Below are positions 43,899-53,901 of a stretch of DNA of 64,000 nucleotides, piece after piece. The DNA comes from Candidatus Binatia bacterium (GTDB lineage: Bacteria; Desulfobacterota; Binatia; UBA12015): NCBI GenBank assembly GCA_029248525.1, contig JAQWJE010000043.1, forward strand, positions 214,639 through 278,638, in the 5' to 3' direction. The notes beneath the pieces were generated by a model that did no database searches, was not told the DNA's origin, and worked only from the letters and a program-made list of their open reading frames with translations. A program made the position numbers and the translations under genes. Each line of letters opens with the position of its first letter. Positions within the stretch are counted from its first letter, which is position 1.

Positions 43899-44720
43899 AT
43901 GTCGGAGTCTTTCAAAGTAATCGCACATCGCGGGGCGTCAGCGCATGCCCCTGAAAATACGATGCCGGCTTTTACGAAAGCAGTAGAGCTGGGCACATCG
44001 GAGATCGAGCTCGATATTCGCTTTTCGGCCGACGAGGAGATCATCGTCTTCCATGACGACCGGCTGGACGCCAAAACCGCTCTTCGAGGCAGAGTTCGCG
44101 AACACCCCGCGGCCGTCCTCTTCCGCACCGAAATCGGGTCCTGGTTCGACCGACAACATCCGGAAGAAAAAAATCAATACGCGGGCACTTGTCTGATCGG
44201 ACTCCGGACCGTTTTCGAGCAGATGAATGGCCACGTGCACTACCATGTCGAGCTGAAAGGCGATGACGATCTCCTCCCGCTGCGACTCCTGCAAATGATC
44301 GATGTCTTCGATTTGCGCGAACGGGTGACCGTGTCTTCTTTCTCGGTGGATCGCCTGCGCGAAGTCCAGCGACTCGCCCCCGAGATCCCGCTCTGCCTCT
44401 TGCTCTGGCGTAATATGAAAGACACTCGGAACTCTCGATATAGCTCCGAACTCGAGGGCCTATCGCACGAGCAAATCCAGCAGTTCTGGACAGACGAGGC
44501 CGCCGCAGCCGGCTTCCAGCAGATCGGGGTAAGTGCAGCCGACTTGGTGCCGCATACAATGGCCCACGCCACGGATCGCGGGCTGGACGTGAGAGGCTGG
44601 GGCGTGCACAACCAGGACGACCTGCGAAGGCTTTACGAAGTCGGCGCCGTCGGTGCGACTGTGAATTGGCCTGGCCTCGCCCTGCAGGCCATCCGGGAAC
44701 GATTCGCTGATCGATCCTGA
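43899..44720 (+). CDS. Glycerophosphodiester phosphodiesterase family protein
   Basis: 273 residues from ATG 43899 (GTG 43890 is three codons earlier). The GDPD signature is KVIAHRGASAHAPENT with catalytic His10, followed by EIELDIRFSADEEIIVFHDD giving metal ligands Glu37 and Asp39 and the second catalytic His52. A central HYHVELKGD and the C-terminal VRGWGVHNQDDLRRL are also typical. There is no signal peptide, so it is cytoplasmic and would hydrolyse glycerophosphodiesters to glycerol-3-phosphate and an alcohol. It lies 76 bases after the glycosyltransferases on the same strand, possibly read through from that operon. Confidence 0.93.
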   Translation: MSESFKVIAHRGASAHAPENTMPAFTKAVELGTSEIELDIRFSADEEIIVFHDDRLDAKTALRGRVREHPAAVLFRTEIGSWFDRQHPEEKNQYAGTCLIGLRTVFEQMNGHVHYHVELKGDDDLLPLRLLQMIDVFDLRERVTVSSFSVDRLREVQRLAPEIPLCLLLWRNMKDTRNSRYSSELEGLSHEQIQQFWTDEAAAAGFQQIGVSAADLVPHTMAHATDRGLDVRGWGVHNQDDLRRLYEVGAVGATVNWPGLALQAIRERFADRS

Positions 44721-44879
44721 ATTTGAATTCTGCGTCGCCCCTTCCGTCTGAACTTCATTCCAGTCGGAGCACCTTCGCCTTGCACCCTATGCTCGGCGAA
44801 TCCTCCAAGCTGGACAAGGGGGACTATGCTGGTTCAATCGCTCGCATTTTCGGGAAACGCCAACCTGAAGAATGCGACG

Positions 44880-47414
44880 ATGCAGCCTGGCATTCACCAA
44901 GGCAATTACCGATGCATTCTCCCGGGGATTCTCCTTGCGCTCTCGATGATTCTCCCAGGGTGTGGAAGCTCGGCTCCATCAACCTTCATCGAGGCCGAAT
45001 CCGGGATCATTCTCGGAGCGGCGGCGGTCTATTCGGATGAAAATGCCAGCGGTCGGCAGGGCGTTGCCTATTTGGGCTCATCAGGAGCAGGCGTGCGGGT
45101 CGCGAATGTCCCGGAATCGACCACGGTAAATATAAGATACGCTGCGGCCCGACCCGGATCCTTATCTGTTTTCATTAATGGAGAACGGGTCGGGTCCATC
45201 GATTTTCCATCCACCGGAGCCTGGGTGGGGAGTTACGGCGTCGCATCTTTCCCATTTGCGATACCGGCCAACTCTGATTTCTCCCTCATCTTTGCCGAGG
45301 GGGATACCGCCATGAACGTGGATCGCCTGCGATTCTTTCATCTGGATCCTCCGGACGCGCCCACGCCCCTCCCCCTACCCAGCGCGACCCCGGACCCTGC
45401 CGTCGACCCTGATCCAATCGTCGACGCAACTGAGGCAATTTTCGGGATCAATGCGGACGGACAGCTTTTCCACGTCGATGAGGGCTGGAGCGCGAGCTTC
45501 CACTATCTTTGCCTCGAGAATGATTGTCGCCCCGGCGTGCGCGTGGATGGTCATTTCCTGCGTGACGTCTCTCAACTTGTCGACCTTGGAGAAACCGTCG
45601 ACATTGAATTCAAGGTCGAAGTCGACGGTGGACAATGTCTGACCGGTCCGCGACGCATCACCCGTCAGGCAAGCCTGACGTCGATCGAAAGCCCATGCGC
45701 GAATGGCCTCCCCCCGCTGCCACCCGGGCCCGCGGTCACGCCATCGGCGACGCCGCCAACGCCAAGAGCGAGCCCCGAAAGAACGGCTGCGCCAACCCCG
45801 GCAGAAACACCGCCAGCGACGCCAACGGCTCCTCCTGGTGCGGACGGATCCTCTCCGGCGGGGAGCCGGACAGATGGCGCTGGCTTGATCTCTACCGATG
45901 GCGAGACAATCACGACTCGACTCGCGGAACGGTTTCGAGACCGCCACGAGAGTGACCTGAATCACGACGCCTACATCGACCAATACGCACAAGGGAGCGC
46001 CTATGAAATCATTCTCATCGATCGACCCGAAGGGTTGGAGGTTCAGGTCTATTCACCCGATGCCCCCCTGAGCATGGTCAATTTCACCTACGACCATATC
46101 CTCAATCCCGGCTTTGCCGACCCTCCTCAGTTCACCGGGGCCACATTCATGGCCAAGGGCAGCCCGGAGGGTCCGGCCAATGACGATCCGGGTTGGATGG
46201 CGAGCCGGCTTTACGCGCAGGTGGACTCGATTCGCGGGCGCTCGTGGGCCGAGATCCGACAGCGCAGGGAGATCGTCACCCTCGAGTTCACGCCCCGACG
46301 CGAACTTGGCGGCAATTTCCCTCAGTACTATTCGGACATTCTGCGCTACCGCGCCGGAGCGGGCGGAATCACTCTGGAGAGGGATACCGCCCGATACTTC
46401 TCTGCGGGACCCACGACAAATTTCGCGCATGGCACACCGGGGTTCGAACTATCCCAGCCCTTTCTCGGCATTGATCAGGCCCGCCTGCATCAATTCACCC
46501 TCGGGCGCGAAATTTTTCGCGCCAGTTTTCTGGGGGAACGCTTGCCCGGCAATGGTGGTTTCGCGGTTGGCGGCAGTCCGGATGCAGCGAGCAGCACTTG
46601 TGTCCATTGCCATTTCCAACTGGGCAAAGCCGCACCCCCCGGGCGAGCTGATCGCTTGCGCCAGGGGTTTATCAACGAGGCTGGAGACCTCCGTGTCGCG
46701 CCGTCGTTGATTGGACTCGGACTTCTCGAAGCTGTCGACGACAGCACCATCGAGGACTTCGCGCGACAGAGCGGCGGCAAAATCCCTGCGGGGCGATTTG
46801 GATGGAAGGCCAGCGAACCAACCCTGCGAGACCAGATCGAGAAAGCGTTCGTATTGGACCTCGGAGTCGAGAACCCTGACGAGAGATTTGTCGACAGGAT
46901 CGAAGACTATATCCGGGGACTCGGCGTGCCGGTACGGAGACACCCGCGAGCCCAGATCGCCCAGCAGGCCAATACACGACTTCGCGTACCCGACCAATTG
47001 ACCATCACTGACCCTGATGTCCTCGACGGAGAGAGGACCTTCCGGGATATTGGCTGCGCAGGCTGCCACCGCCCGGAGATGCAAACGGGCGACTTTCATC
47101 CAGTCGCTCAGTTCCGGAACATCACCATCCGGCCTTTCACCGACTTGCTCCTCTGGAATATGGGCGAGGACCTTTGTGCGGATAACGACGAGGGTTCTGC
47201 GGACCGGTGCGAGTGGCGAACCGCACCCCTTTGGGGAATCCGCCTTCAGGAATGGGTCACCGGGCATGCGACCTTCCTCCATGACGGTCGCGCCACAACT
47301 TTGGACGAATCCATCCTTCTGCATGGAGGAGATGCCGCATCCGTGCGGACCTCCTACCAAGAGCTCTCCGACACTCGCCAGAAAAATCTCCTGCTCTACC
47401 TGCTCACCCTCTAA
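44880..47414 (+). CDS. Lipoprotein di-haem oxidoreductase with carbohydrate-binding-like N-terminal domain
   Basis: 844 residues if ATG 44880 is used (ATG 44826 would add an n-region of 18). The lipobox LSMILPGCGSS marks it as a lipoprotein. First comes a malectin/CBM6-like beta-sandwich (FIEAESGIILGAAAVYSDEN, then VNIRYAAARPGSLSVFING), a Pro/Thr linker, a second small domain, a longer Pro/Thr/Ala linker, then a C-terminal di-haem domain of about 520 residues. Haem sites are CVHCH (574-578) and CAGCH (726-730). The blocks WRTAPLWGIRL and FLHDGRATTLDESILLHGG place this in the DHOR (thiol-oxidoreductase-like, DUF1111) family. Electron transfer at the cell surface is likely; the substrate is unknown. 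Confidence 0.88.
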   Translation: MQPGIHQGNYRCILPGILLALSMILPGCGSSAPSTFIEAESGIILGAAAVYSDENASGRQGVAYLGSSGAGVRVANVPESTTVNIRYAAARPGSLSVFINGERVGSIDFPSTGAWVGSYGVASFPFAIPANSDFSLIFAEGDTAMNVDRLRFFHLDPPDAPTPLPLPSATPDPAVDPDPIVDATEAIFGINADGQLFHVDEGWSASFHYLCLENDCRPGVRVDGHFLRDVSQLVDLGETVDIEFKVEVDGGQCLTGPRRITRQASLTSIESPCANGLPPLPPGPAVTPSATPPTPRASPERTAAPTPAETPPATPTAPPGADGSSPAGSRTDGAGLISTDGETITTRLAERFRDRHESDLNHDAYIDQYAQGSAYEIILIDRPEGLEVQVYSPDAPLSMVNFTYDHILNPGFADPPQFTGATFMAKGSPEGPANDDPGWMASRLYAQVDSIRGRSWAEIRQRREIVTLEFTPRRELGGNFPQYYSDILRYRAGAGGITLERDTARYFSAGPTTNFAHGTPGFELSQPFLGIDQARLHQFTLGREIFRASFLGERLPGNGGFAVGGSPDAASSTCVHCHFQLGKAAPPGRADRLRQGFINEAGDLRVAPSLIGLGLLEAVDDSTIEDFARQSGGKIPAGRFGWKASEPTLRDQIEKAFVLDLGVENPDERFVDRIEDYIRGLGVPVRRHPRAQIAQQANTRLRVPDQLTITDPDVLDGERTFRDIGCAGCHRPEMQTGDFHPVAQFRNITIRPFTDLLLWNMGEDLCADNDEGSADRCEWRTAPLWGIRLQEWVTGHATFLHDGRATTLDESILLHGGDAASVRTSYQELSDTRQKNLLLYLLTL

Positions 47415-47524
47415 CAGGGCCCAGGCATGAGGGAATAGAAGGGCGCGCGAGATCGCCAGTGCTTGACACCTTGCATGGGGTTGATGGATGTTGGCAAACG
47501 GGATTTCTCGACCCGCGAGTAGCT

Positions 47525-49753
47525 ATGAAAAATTCTAAAGGCAAAGAAAAAACGCGCGCCATTTGTCGGACCTGCATGATCTCCTGCGGTGTCTTCATGG
47601 AAATCGTAGATGGACGGGTCAAGAGTTTGATTGGCGACTCGGATGATCCCGCGTCGCATGGGTACTCCTGCCGCAGAGGCCGCGATATCGAGGGGCACCT
47701 ATACGGCCCCAACCGAATCCTCCGCCCTCTGCAGAAAGACGCGAACGGAGAATTCCAATCCGTTTCACCGCAAACCGCCGTTTCCGGGATTGCCGAGAGA
47801 CTGAGTGAAATTGTCGACAAGCACGGCCCTGCCTCTGTGGCCCTCTACTCGGGCACCTACGCGCTGGCCCCTCCGGGCGGCATGGTATCCGGTGCGTTCA
47901 TGGATGCACTGGGTTCTCCGATGTCATTCAGCTGCGGCTCGATCGACCAACCCGGAAAACTCCTGGCACGCGCCCTGCACGGAAAATGGCACGCGGGCGG
48001 CACTGCATTCGCCGAGGCGGAAACATGGTTGTTCATCGGCACCAACCCGGCGGTATCGGGCCTTGGCGGCGTCCCCACGATCAATCCCAACTGGCACCTG
48101 CACCGAGCGGTAAAGCGTGGAATCAAACTGATCGTGATTGATCCCAGACGCAGCGAAACCGCACAGAAGGCTCGAGTCCACCTGCAACCGGTTCCCGGCG
48201 AGGATGCGACCATCCTGGCCGGCATGGTTCGTCTTGTGCTCGCAGAAGGGCTTGAGGACAAGGACTTCGTTGCCGAGAACGGCAAGAATCTCGAAGAACT
48301 GCGCCAGCACGTCGAACCATTTACACCTGAGTTCGTGGAGAAACGCGCTGACATTCCGGCCGATCAACTGCGCGAGGCCACGCGGATCTTCGCCAACGCC
48401 AAAACCGGTGGCGCCAGCGCCGGTACCGGGTCCAATATGTCGCCGCGGGGAACTCTGGCCGAGTATCTTCTGGCTTGCCTGATCACGCTCTGCGGCTTTC
48501 GTGCCAAGCAAGGTGACCGGGTCCCGAACCCCGGCGTGCTCGTACCCAAGGGACCGCGACGCGCCCAACCGCTGGAACCCATGCCCGTTGCCTGGGGCTT
48601 TCCGCCCGCATTGCGGGTTCGCGGGCTCTCCAACACTGCCTGCGGTTTGCCAACAGGTGCGCTTGCTGACGAGATCTTGCTCGAGGGCGACGGCCAGATC
48701 CGTGCGCTCTTCTGCCTGGGCGGCAATCCATTGACCGCCTGGCCCGATCAGATCAAGACGCGCGCCGCTCTGGAAAAACTGGACCTGCTCGTTGTGCTCG
48801 ACCCGAAGATGAACCAGACGGCGCGCTACGCGGACTACGTCATCCCGCCCAAACTGGTCCCGGAGATCCCCGCGCTGAGCTACGATTTCGAAGAACTCGA
48901 GACTCATTCGCCGGGCTGGGGATATCCAGTCCCCTATGCGGCCTACCGCGAGGCTCTGGTCGCCCCCCCCGAAGGATCCGAGCTCCTCGAAGATTGGGAA
49001 TTATTTTACTACCTGGCGCGAGAGATGAAGCTGCCCCTGCAAGTCTACTTCGGCCTGCTCCGAGACCCGGGCGATCCCGACGGGCGCTTTGTTTCCCTCG
49101 ACATGGAAAACAAGCCGACTACAGACGATTTTTTTGACTGGCTCACCGAGGGCTCGCGTATCCCGTTGTCCGAGGTGCGCAAGCACCAGGCCGGACGTCT
49201 CTACGAAGACCCCGATGCCGTGGTTCTGCCGCGGGATCCGGATTGCACCTCGTTTCTCGAACTCGGCAACCCGATCATGATGGAACAACTCGACGAAGCT
49301 CTACAGCAGGGAGCTCTCCCGGGCGACGAAGAATTCCCGTTCCGGCTTTTGAGCCGAAGGCAGAAACATACCCTGAACTCTCTGGGTCGCGACCAAGCGG
49401 ATCTGGTCCGTGAGCGCCCTCATAATCCACTGTTTATGCACCCCGCGGACATGGAGCGCATCGGCGCCGACAATGGCAAGATCGTCTCGATCTCTTCGCG
49501 CCGCGCCACCATTCACGCGGTCGTGCAGGAGTCCAACGAACTCCGCGAGGGCGTGGTCTCCATGAGCCATGCCTACGGGATCGATCTCGACCGACTGAAA
49601 GCAGGATCGGACCCCTCCGAGCCGCAGGAATACTCTATGGGCAACCATACGGGCGCACTGGCCAGTGCAGATCTGGACTATCAGGAGCCCTACACGGGAA
49701 TACCGAGGATGAGTTCGATTCCTGTGCACGTCACCCTCGGAGACCTCACCTGA
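47525..49753 (+). CDS. Molybdopterin-dependent oxidoreductase (DMSO reductase superfamily), orphan
   Basis: 742 residues from ATG 47525. An N-terminal [4Fe-4S] cluster motif is formed by Cys14, Cys17, Cys21 and Cys49 (CRTCMISCGVF ... GYSCRRGRD). Conserved molybdopterin-binding blocks: FIGTNPAVSGL, LIVIDPRRSETAQKA, ALFCLGGNPLTAWPD, LVVLDPKMNQTARYADYVIP, and the C-terminal HPADMERIGADNGKIVSISS with VSMSHAYG. The segment FSCGSIDQPGK is where the Mo ligand would be expected, but the ligand cannot be assigned by eye. No twin-arginine signal is present, so a cytoplasmic enzyme is expected. No electron-transfer or membrane subunit gene lies beside it. Formate dehydrogenase-like or other activities remain possible. 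Confidence 0.92.
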   Translation: MKNSKGKEKTRAICRTCMISCGVFMEIVDGRVKSLIGDSDDPASHGYSCRRGRDIEGHLYGPNRILRPLQKDANGEFQSVSPQTAVSGIAERLSEIVDKHGPASVALYSGTYALAPPGGMVSGAFMDALGSPMSFSCGSIDQPGKLLARALHGKWHAGGTAFAEAETWLFIGTNPAVSGLGGVPTINPNWHLHRAVKRGIKLIVIDPRRSETAQKARVHLQPVPGEDATILAGMVRLVLAEGLEDKDFVAENGKNLEELRQHVEPFTPEFVEKRADIPADQLREATRIFANAKTGGASAGTGSNMSPRGTLAEYLLACLITLCGFRAKQGDRVPNPGVLVPKGPRRAQPLEPMPVAWGFPPALRVRGLSNTACGLPTGALADEILLEGDGQIRALFCLGGNPLTAWPDQIKTRAALEKLDLLVVLDPKMNQTARYADYVIPPKLVPEIPALSYDFEELETHSPGWGYPVPYAAYREALVAPPEGSELLEDWELFYYLAREMKLPLQVYFGLLRDPGDPDGRFVSLDMENKPTTDDFFDWLTEGSRIPLSEVRKHQAGRLYEDPDAVVLPRDPDCTSFLELGNPIMMEQLDEALQQGALPGDEEFPFRLLSRRQKHTLNSLGRDQADLVRERPHNPLFMHPADMERIGADNGKIVSISSRRATIHAVVQESNELREGVVSMSHAYGIDLDRLKAGSDPSEPQEYSMGNHTGALASADLDYQEPYTGIPRMSSIPVHVTLGDLT

Positions 49754-49850
49754 GACGGAGAAGACGGCAACACGAGCAAATGCGTTCGGGCTCGCCGCAA
49801 GCAAGCACAAAGGCGTGAAGAATCTTTGAGCGGCTGCTAAGGACACTGGC

Positions 49851-50405
49851 ATGAGCCGAGATCTCGACAACAAGACTGTGGTCAAACCGGCCAACTTTGC
49901 CCACTTCGTCCTGCGAGTCACGGACCTGAAAGCATCGATTGCGTTTTACGAAAAACTTCTCGGGATGCACGTCGTCCACGAGGCCCCCTTCATCGCTTTT
50001 CTGACCTACGATGCCGAACATCACAGAGTCGCCCTCGTAGTCACACCCGTGACCGATCAGGCACCTCCAGGAGCAGCCGGACTCGACCATGTCGCCTACA
50101 CGTTTTCCTCGCTGGAGGCCCTGCTCGGGAGCTACCTGCGCCTGAAAGAACTTGGCATCGTCCCGGTCTGGTCGATCAACCACGGACCGACGACGTCGCT
50201 TTACTACGCCGACCCCGATGGGAATCGGATCGAGTTGCAAGTGGACAACTTCGAAACCGAGCAACAGGCGCAGGACTTCATGTCCAGCGATGTCTTTATA
50301 CAAAACCCGATCGGTGTGGAGTTTGATGCCGACAAGCTTGCCGCCCGCTTCATCGCCGGCGACCCGATCGACGAACTGCAGAAACAGGGCGCCACCGAAA
50401 ACTAG
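49851..50405 (+). CDS. VOC family protein (extradiol-dioxygenase/glyoxalase-like)
   Basis: 184 residues, cytoplasmic. Two beta-alpha-beta-beta-beta halves of the vicinal-oxygen-chelate fold are visible: FAHFVLRVTDLKASIAFYEK, then LDHVAYTFSSLEALLGSYL and LYYADPDGNRIELQVDN. Metal ligands are likely His18, His80 and Glu128, the His-His-Glu triad of type I extradiol dioxygenases. A helical tail of about 45 residues follows. Substrate unknown; ring-cleaving dioxygenase or lyase activity is possible. Its TAG stop shares CTAG with the stop of the convergent CaiB gene. Confidence 0.9.
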   Translation: MSRDLDNKTVVKPANFAHFVLRVTDLKASIAFYEKLLGMHVVHEAPFIAFLTYDAEHHRVALVVTPVTDQAPPGAAGLDHVAYTFSSLEALLGSYLRLKELGIVPVWSINHGPTTSLYYADPDGNRIELQVDNFETEQQAQDFMSSDVFIQNPIGVEFDADKLAARFIAGDPIDELQKQGATEN

Positions 50406-51565
50406 TCGAGAAACTCCTTGCGGATCGCCTCGCTGTCGGCTCCAAGAGCCGCGGCACGAGGGCGGGACGGGTCGTCGCTCAGCGTGCTGATATGCATTGC
50501 ATGTCCGGGGATCCGCATCCCGGTCCCCTTGATTTCCAGAACCATATTGCGCTCATGCGATTGCGCGGAATCAATCGCCTGCGGGACCGTACGCACAGGC
50601 CCCGAGGGGACGCCCGCTTCCTGCAGGCTTTTGGCCAACTCATCCCGGGGACGGTCCGCGACAGCTTTCTGGATGGCCGCCAGAATCTCGTCTCGATTCG
50701 CAATCCTGCCAACCAGTTCCTGGAAACGCTCGTCCGCGAGCCACTCTTCGTGGCCCAGGACCCCCGCCAGCCGACCGAAGGACTTCTCATCCGGCGCACA
50801 GATTGCGAGGGGACCGTCGGCTGCGTCAAAAATATCGAACGGAACAATCGTGGAGTTCCCGTTGCCCATGCGATGGGGCTCGACCCCATTGGCCAGATAA
50901 TTGAAAACTTGTGTCCCGAGAATCCCGAGCAGCGAATCCAGCATCGCGACGTCGACCCGAGAGCCGACCCCCGAGGTACGGCTCTGGACCAGCGCTGCGT
51001 TGATCGCAGCAAAAGCGTTGGTGCCCGAGAGGTAGTCTGCCAGCGAGGTCCCGGTGACCACAGGCGGTCCGTCGGCAAACCCGGTCACGCTCATCAATCC
51101 GGATTCGGCCTGGATGACCACATCATAGGCCCCCTCCCAGGACTCCGGACCCGTCTGTCCGAATCCGCTGATCGAGGCGTAGACCAGAGACGGGTTCCAC
51201 TCGTGAACCGTATCCCAGCCGAGTCCCCATTTCTCGAGAGTGCCGGGACGAAAATTCTCCACCAGCACGTCAGCCCGGCGCACAAGCGCTTCGATCAAAG
51301 GTCGATCCTCCGGGCTCTCGAGGTCTGCGGCCAGGCTCTGCTTGCCATGGTTGAAGGTATTGTAGAACTCCGGCTCGCCATCCACGAACGGAGGAAACGC
51401 GCGCGCACTGTCCCCGTGCGGAGGACGTTCCACCTTGATAACGCGTGCTCCCATTTCGCCCAGCAGCATGGTGCAATAAGGCCCCGAGAGCGCATGAGTG
51501 AGGTCCAGAACAAGGATTCCGTTCAGAGGTCCGGGGCGGGGTTCGTACGTCGGTGTTTCGTTCAC
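50402..51565 (-). CDS. CaiB/BaiF family CoA-transferase (class III)
   Basis: 387 residues. Family signatures: LVLDLTHALSGPYCTMLLGEMGA, RVIKVERPPHGD, DVLVENFRPGTLEKWGLG, then YASISGFGQTGPES and the acyl-thioester Asp148 in GAYDVVIQAESGL. The enzyme moves CoA between carboxylic acids by a ping-pong mechanism with an aspartyl-CoA thioester. Substrate acids cannot be inferred; the family is common in catabolism of carnitine, oxalate, aromatic or bile acids and sterols. It follows the lipoprotein gene at 51,603 by 37 bases on the same strand, so a two-gene operon is possible. Confidence 0.95.
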   Translation of the reverse strand: MNETPTYEPRPGPLNGILVLDLTHALSGPYCTMLLGEMGARVIKVERPPHGDSARAFPPFVDGEPEFYNTFNHGKQSLAADLESPEDRPLIEALVRRADVLVENFRPGTLEKWGLGWDTVHEWNPSLVYASISGFGQTGPESWEGAYDVVIQAESGLMSVTGFADGPPVVTGTSLADYLSGTNAFAAINAALVQSRTSGVGSRVDVAMLDSLLGILGTQVFNYLANGVEPHRMGNGNSTIVPFDIFDAADGPLAICAPDEKSFGRLAGVLGHEEWLADERFQELVGRIANRDEILAAIQKAVADRPRDELAKSLQEAGVPSGPVRTVPQAIDSAQSHERNMVLEIKGTGMRIPGHAMHISTLSDDPSRPRAAALGADSEAIRKEFLD

Positions 51566-51602
51566 TTGCGTCTCTTTACTGAGTTGCGTTGACTGAGGCC
51601 AA

Positions 51603-53666
51603 TTATCGCGGAGGAATCACGCAGGCCTCCCCGGCGCAGACGTCGATCACGACGCTATCGTGCGCGAGGAAAGCCGCCTTTTGCCGACGCACATCGACGT
51701 AGTGACGAGGATCCTCGTGAGAATCTCGGCCTTCTCGAGGTGGCAAATTGACCGTGGGCGGCGTGGGTGAACCGGAATCCCAGAAAATAATCGCACTGCC
51801 CTCATAGGGATACTCCGGAATCGTCTCGATCCCCCACCCTGGTTCCACGTCGGGCAAACGCCCGTCGAGAACCATCGGCCGATGCATTTTGGCGCCCACC
51901 GTTCGCGCCTCGATTTCAGCCGACGCCGGAGCGACCTGATGGTCCCCAAAAGCCACATGCAGAAGGACCTTATGTGAGGGCGTATTCGGCAGAGGATCGT
52001 CGGTCATATGTGCTGCATACGCATTGGCCTCGCCTCGATCCCACAGAAGCTGGATAAGCAGAAGGCCGAGAGACGCCTCTAGAGGCTCATCATAAGAAGG
52101 CTCGTAGATGGCGCGGTAGGCGTCCCAATCAACGCTGCGCTGCAGCAGGAGACTGTAATTCATTCCCGTCACCCCAAGCACCCCCTTGGTGAAGTCCTGC
52201 GCGACCGCCATCAAGACGCCTCCCATGATCCCGCCCTGCGAATTGCCGTCATAATAGAGCTCGCTAGTATCAATCACGCTCTGCCCGAGTCCCTGAAATG
52301 CAGGGTCGGAACCGAAGCCGTCGGGGTGAATCAGCAAACGCCCCAGGAAGAGATACGCAAGGACACCCTGCTGTAATCGGTCCGCATGCGCATTGATGTT
52401 GGAAAGGTCCTGCAGCAGAGCAACAGCCGTCGGCACATCCTCTTCCGCCATTCCGAGCCAACGCGTCGCACAGAAGACAAAATTATGTTCATTGGCCATA
52501 TCGCGCACGTTCCCGGCGGAAACCTCGCGCTCGCTCCCCAAAAGCCCGTGGCCATAAAGAGAGGGCCGCGCCGGAACCGCAGCGCCAGCTTCATCAAAGG
52601 CCGCTTGGGGCACAATGCAGCGGAATCTCGCCGTATAAGTCCCCTGGCGCACCGGCAGGCCGTCGTCACCGAACACAAATTCCCCGCCCGTCTCGCCATC
52701 CTTGGTCAGATAATGCGGAACCTCAAAAGTCCCGTTAATGCGACGCAATGTCCGGTCGTCCAACGGCTCCTCGACTTCTTCGACTGAAAATTGCGGCGCG
52801 GCGGTCCCGAGATCCCCAAATGCATCATCGCGAATATGCAACAATCGCTCGGTCATATTGCGCGAGCTGGCCACCGTAAAATCCCAAGCCAGATAGAGCC
52901 CTCCGCGCGCGACGCCGGCCTCATCAAGTGCCGCAAAGATCTCCTCGTAACGCAGACGCTGCGCTTCGACCTCGGGGATATTTGAAATCAGATCATCCCG
53001 GTAAGCACGGAACACATCACCCGCGGGAATGTCGGCACCATTTGTATCCACGGGCGTGCGGATCGCGACAATGATGCGATGACCGTAAGCCAGATTCACG
53101 GCCGGGCGCATAAAGAAAAGTCGGTCCCCATCGTTTTCGACATTCTGGTCCAATTCGCCCCAATGCGGGATCCGCTCCCCTGTGGTCGCATCCAGAAGAA
53201 TCGTCGTGGCGTCCACATCGAGCGAACGCGCAAGGTCGACCAGTGGTGGAATTTGCGACGCCTCCAGATCCAGATTCGGTATATGCGTGGCTGCCGCCGC
53301 ACCCGGACTCCAACCATCATTTCCGTTGATGAATTTCGTCTCGACGTAAACGCCGGCGGTATTCTGAATCATGGACTCGCGCACCAGATTCAGCCGCCGG
53401 CCGGTGTCCATCGCTTCGTCCCCGACCGTCAAGGTGTCGTTCGGAAACGGCAGCAGGCAATGTCGCTGGTCCGTATTGGCACATCGGTCCGGGTCGGCAA
53501 CGACCAACTCAATCTCCACAACCGGTTCGCCACAACTCGGCCCCTCACATGGTGGTGGATCCACAGGTTCCCCTCCGGAACCGCCGGAATCCCCGCCACA
53601 CGACAGAAGACCCAAACCCAAAATGACCGTACCCGCTGTTGCGAAAATCGTCCTCGAGTTAAGCAT
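51603..53666 (-). CDS. Large lipoprotein with alpha/beta-hydrolase-like C-terminal half
   Basis: 687 residues. The lipobox is LGLGLLSCGGD with Cys23, followed by a Gly/Ser/Pro spacer containing CEGPSCGEP. The middle region (about 60-330) is of unknown type; the sequence DPDRCANTDQRHCLLPFPND suggests a disulfide-bearing domain. The C-terminal half has a hydrolase-like core: SLYGHGLLGSEREV as an oxyanion-loop candidate, YYDGNSQGGIMGG as the nucleophile elbow GNSQG (Ser), and FGDHQVAPA as a possible late acid/His element. Similar long lipoproteins occur in myxobacterial-type genomes. Hydrolase activity is inferred, not proven. Transcribed ahead of the CaiB gene. Confidence 0.75.
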   Translation of the reverse strand: MLNSRTIFATAGTVILGLGLLSCGGDSGGSGGEPVDPPPCEGPSCGEPVVEIELVVADPDRCANTDQRHCLLPFPNDTLTVGDEAMDTGRRLNLVRESMIQNTAGVYVETKFINGNDGWSPGAAAATHIPNLDLEASQIPPLVDLARSLDVDATTILLDATTGERIPHWGELDQNVENDGDRLFFMRPAVNLAYGHRIIVAIRTPVDTNGADIPAGDVFRAYRDDLISNIPEVEAQRLRYEEIFAALDEAGVARGGLYLAWDFTVASSRNMTERLLHIRDDAFGDLGTAAPQFSVEEVEEPLDDRTLRRINGTFEVPHYLTKDGETGGEFVFGDDGLPVRQGTYTARFRCIVPQAAFDEAGAAVPARPSLYGHGLLGSEREVSAGNVRDMANEHNFVFCATRWLGMAEEDVPTAVALLQDLSNINAHADRLQQGVLAYLFLGRLLIHPDGFGSDPAFQGLGQSVIDTSELYYDGNSQGGIMGGVLMAVAQDFTKGVLGVTGMNYSLLLQRSVDWDAYRAIYEPSYDEPLEASLGLLLIQLLWDRGEANAYAAHMTDDPLPNTPSHKVLLHVAFGDHQVAPASAEIEARTVGAKMHRPMVLDGRLPDVEPGWGIETIPEYPYEGSAIIFWDSGSPTPPTVNLPPREGRDSHEDPRHYVDVRRQKAAFLAHDSVVIDVCAGEACVIPPR

Positions 53667-53901
53667 CCCCCGACCCTAGACCGGACAGGGCCGTGACTGC
53701 AAGAACTTCGCTCAGCGAGTGCTTTGCTCAACCGCAAGTTGGCGCGGGCGGGCCGCCACCACTTGGCCCCGACAAGTCAGAGCCTCCTGCGTCTGGAATC
53801 ATTCATCAGCAGCAGAATGACTGGCAACACTGTTTCCACCAATCAAGCGAATCTCTCCGGGTGGCCAGGATTACGGCTCTGGCGCAAAACAGTCCGACCC
53901 C

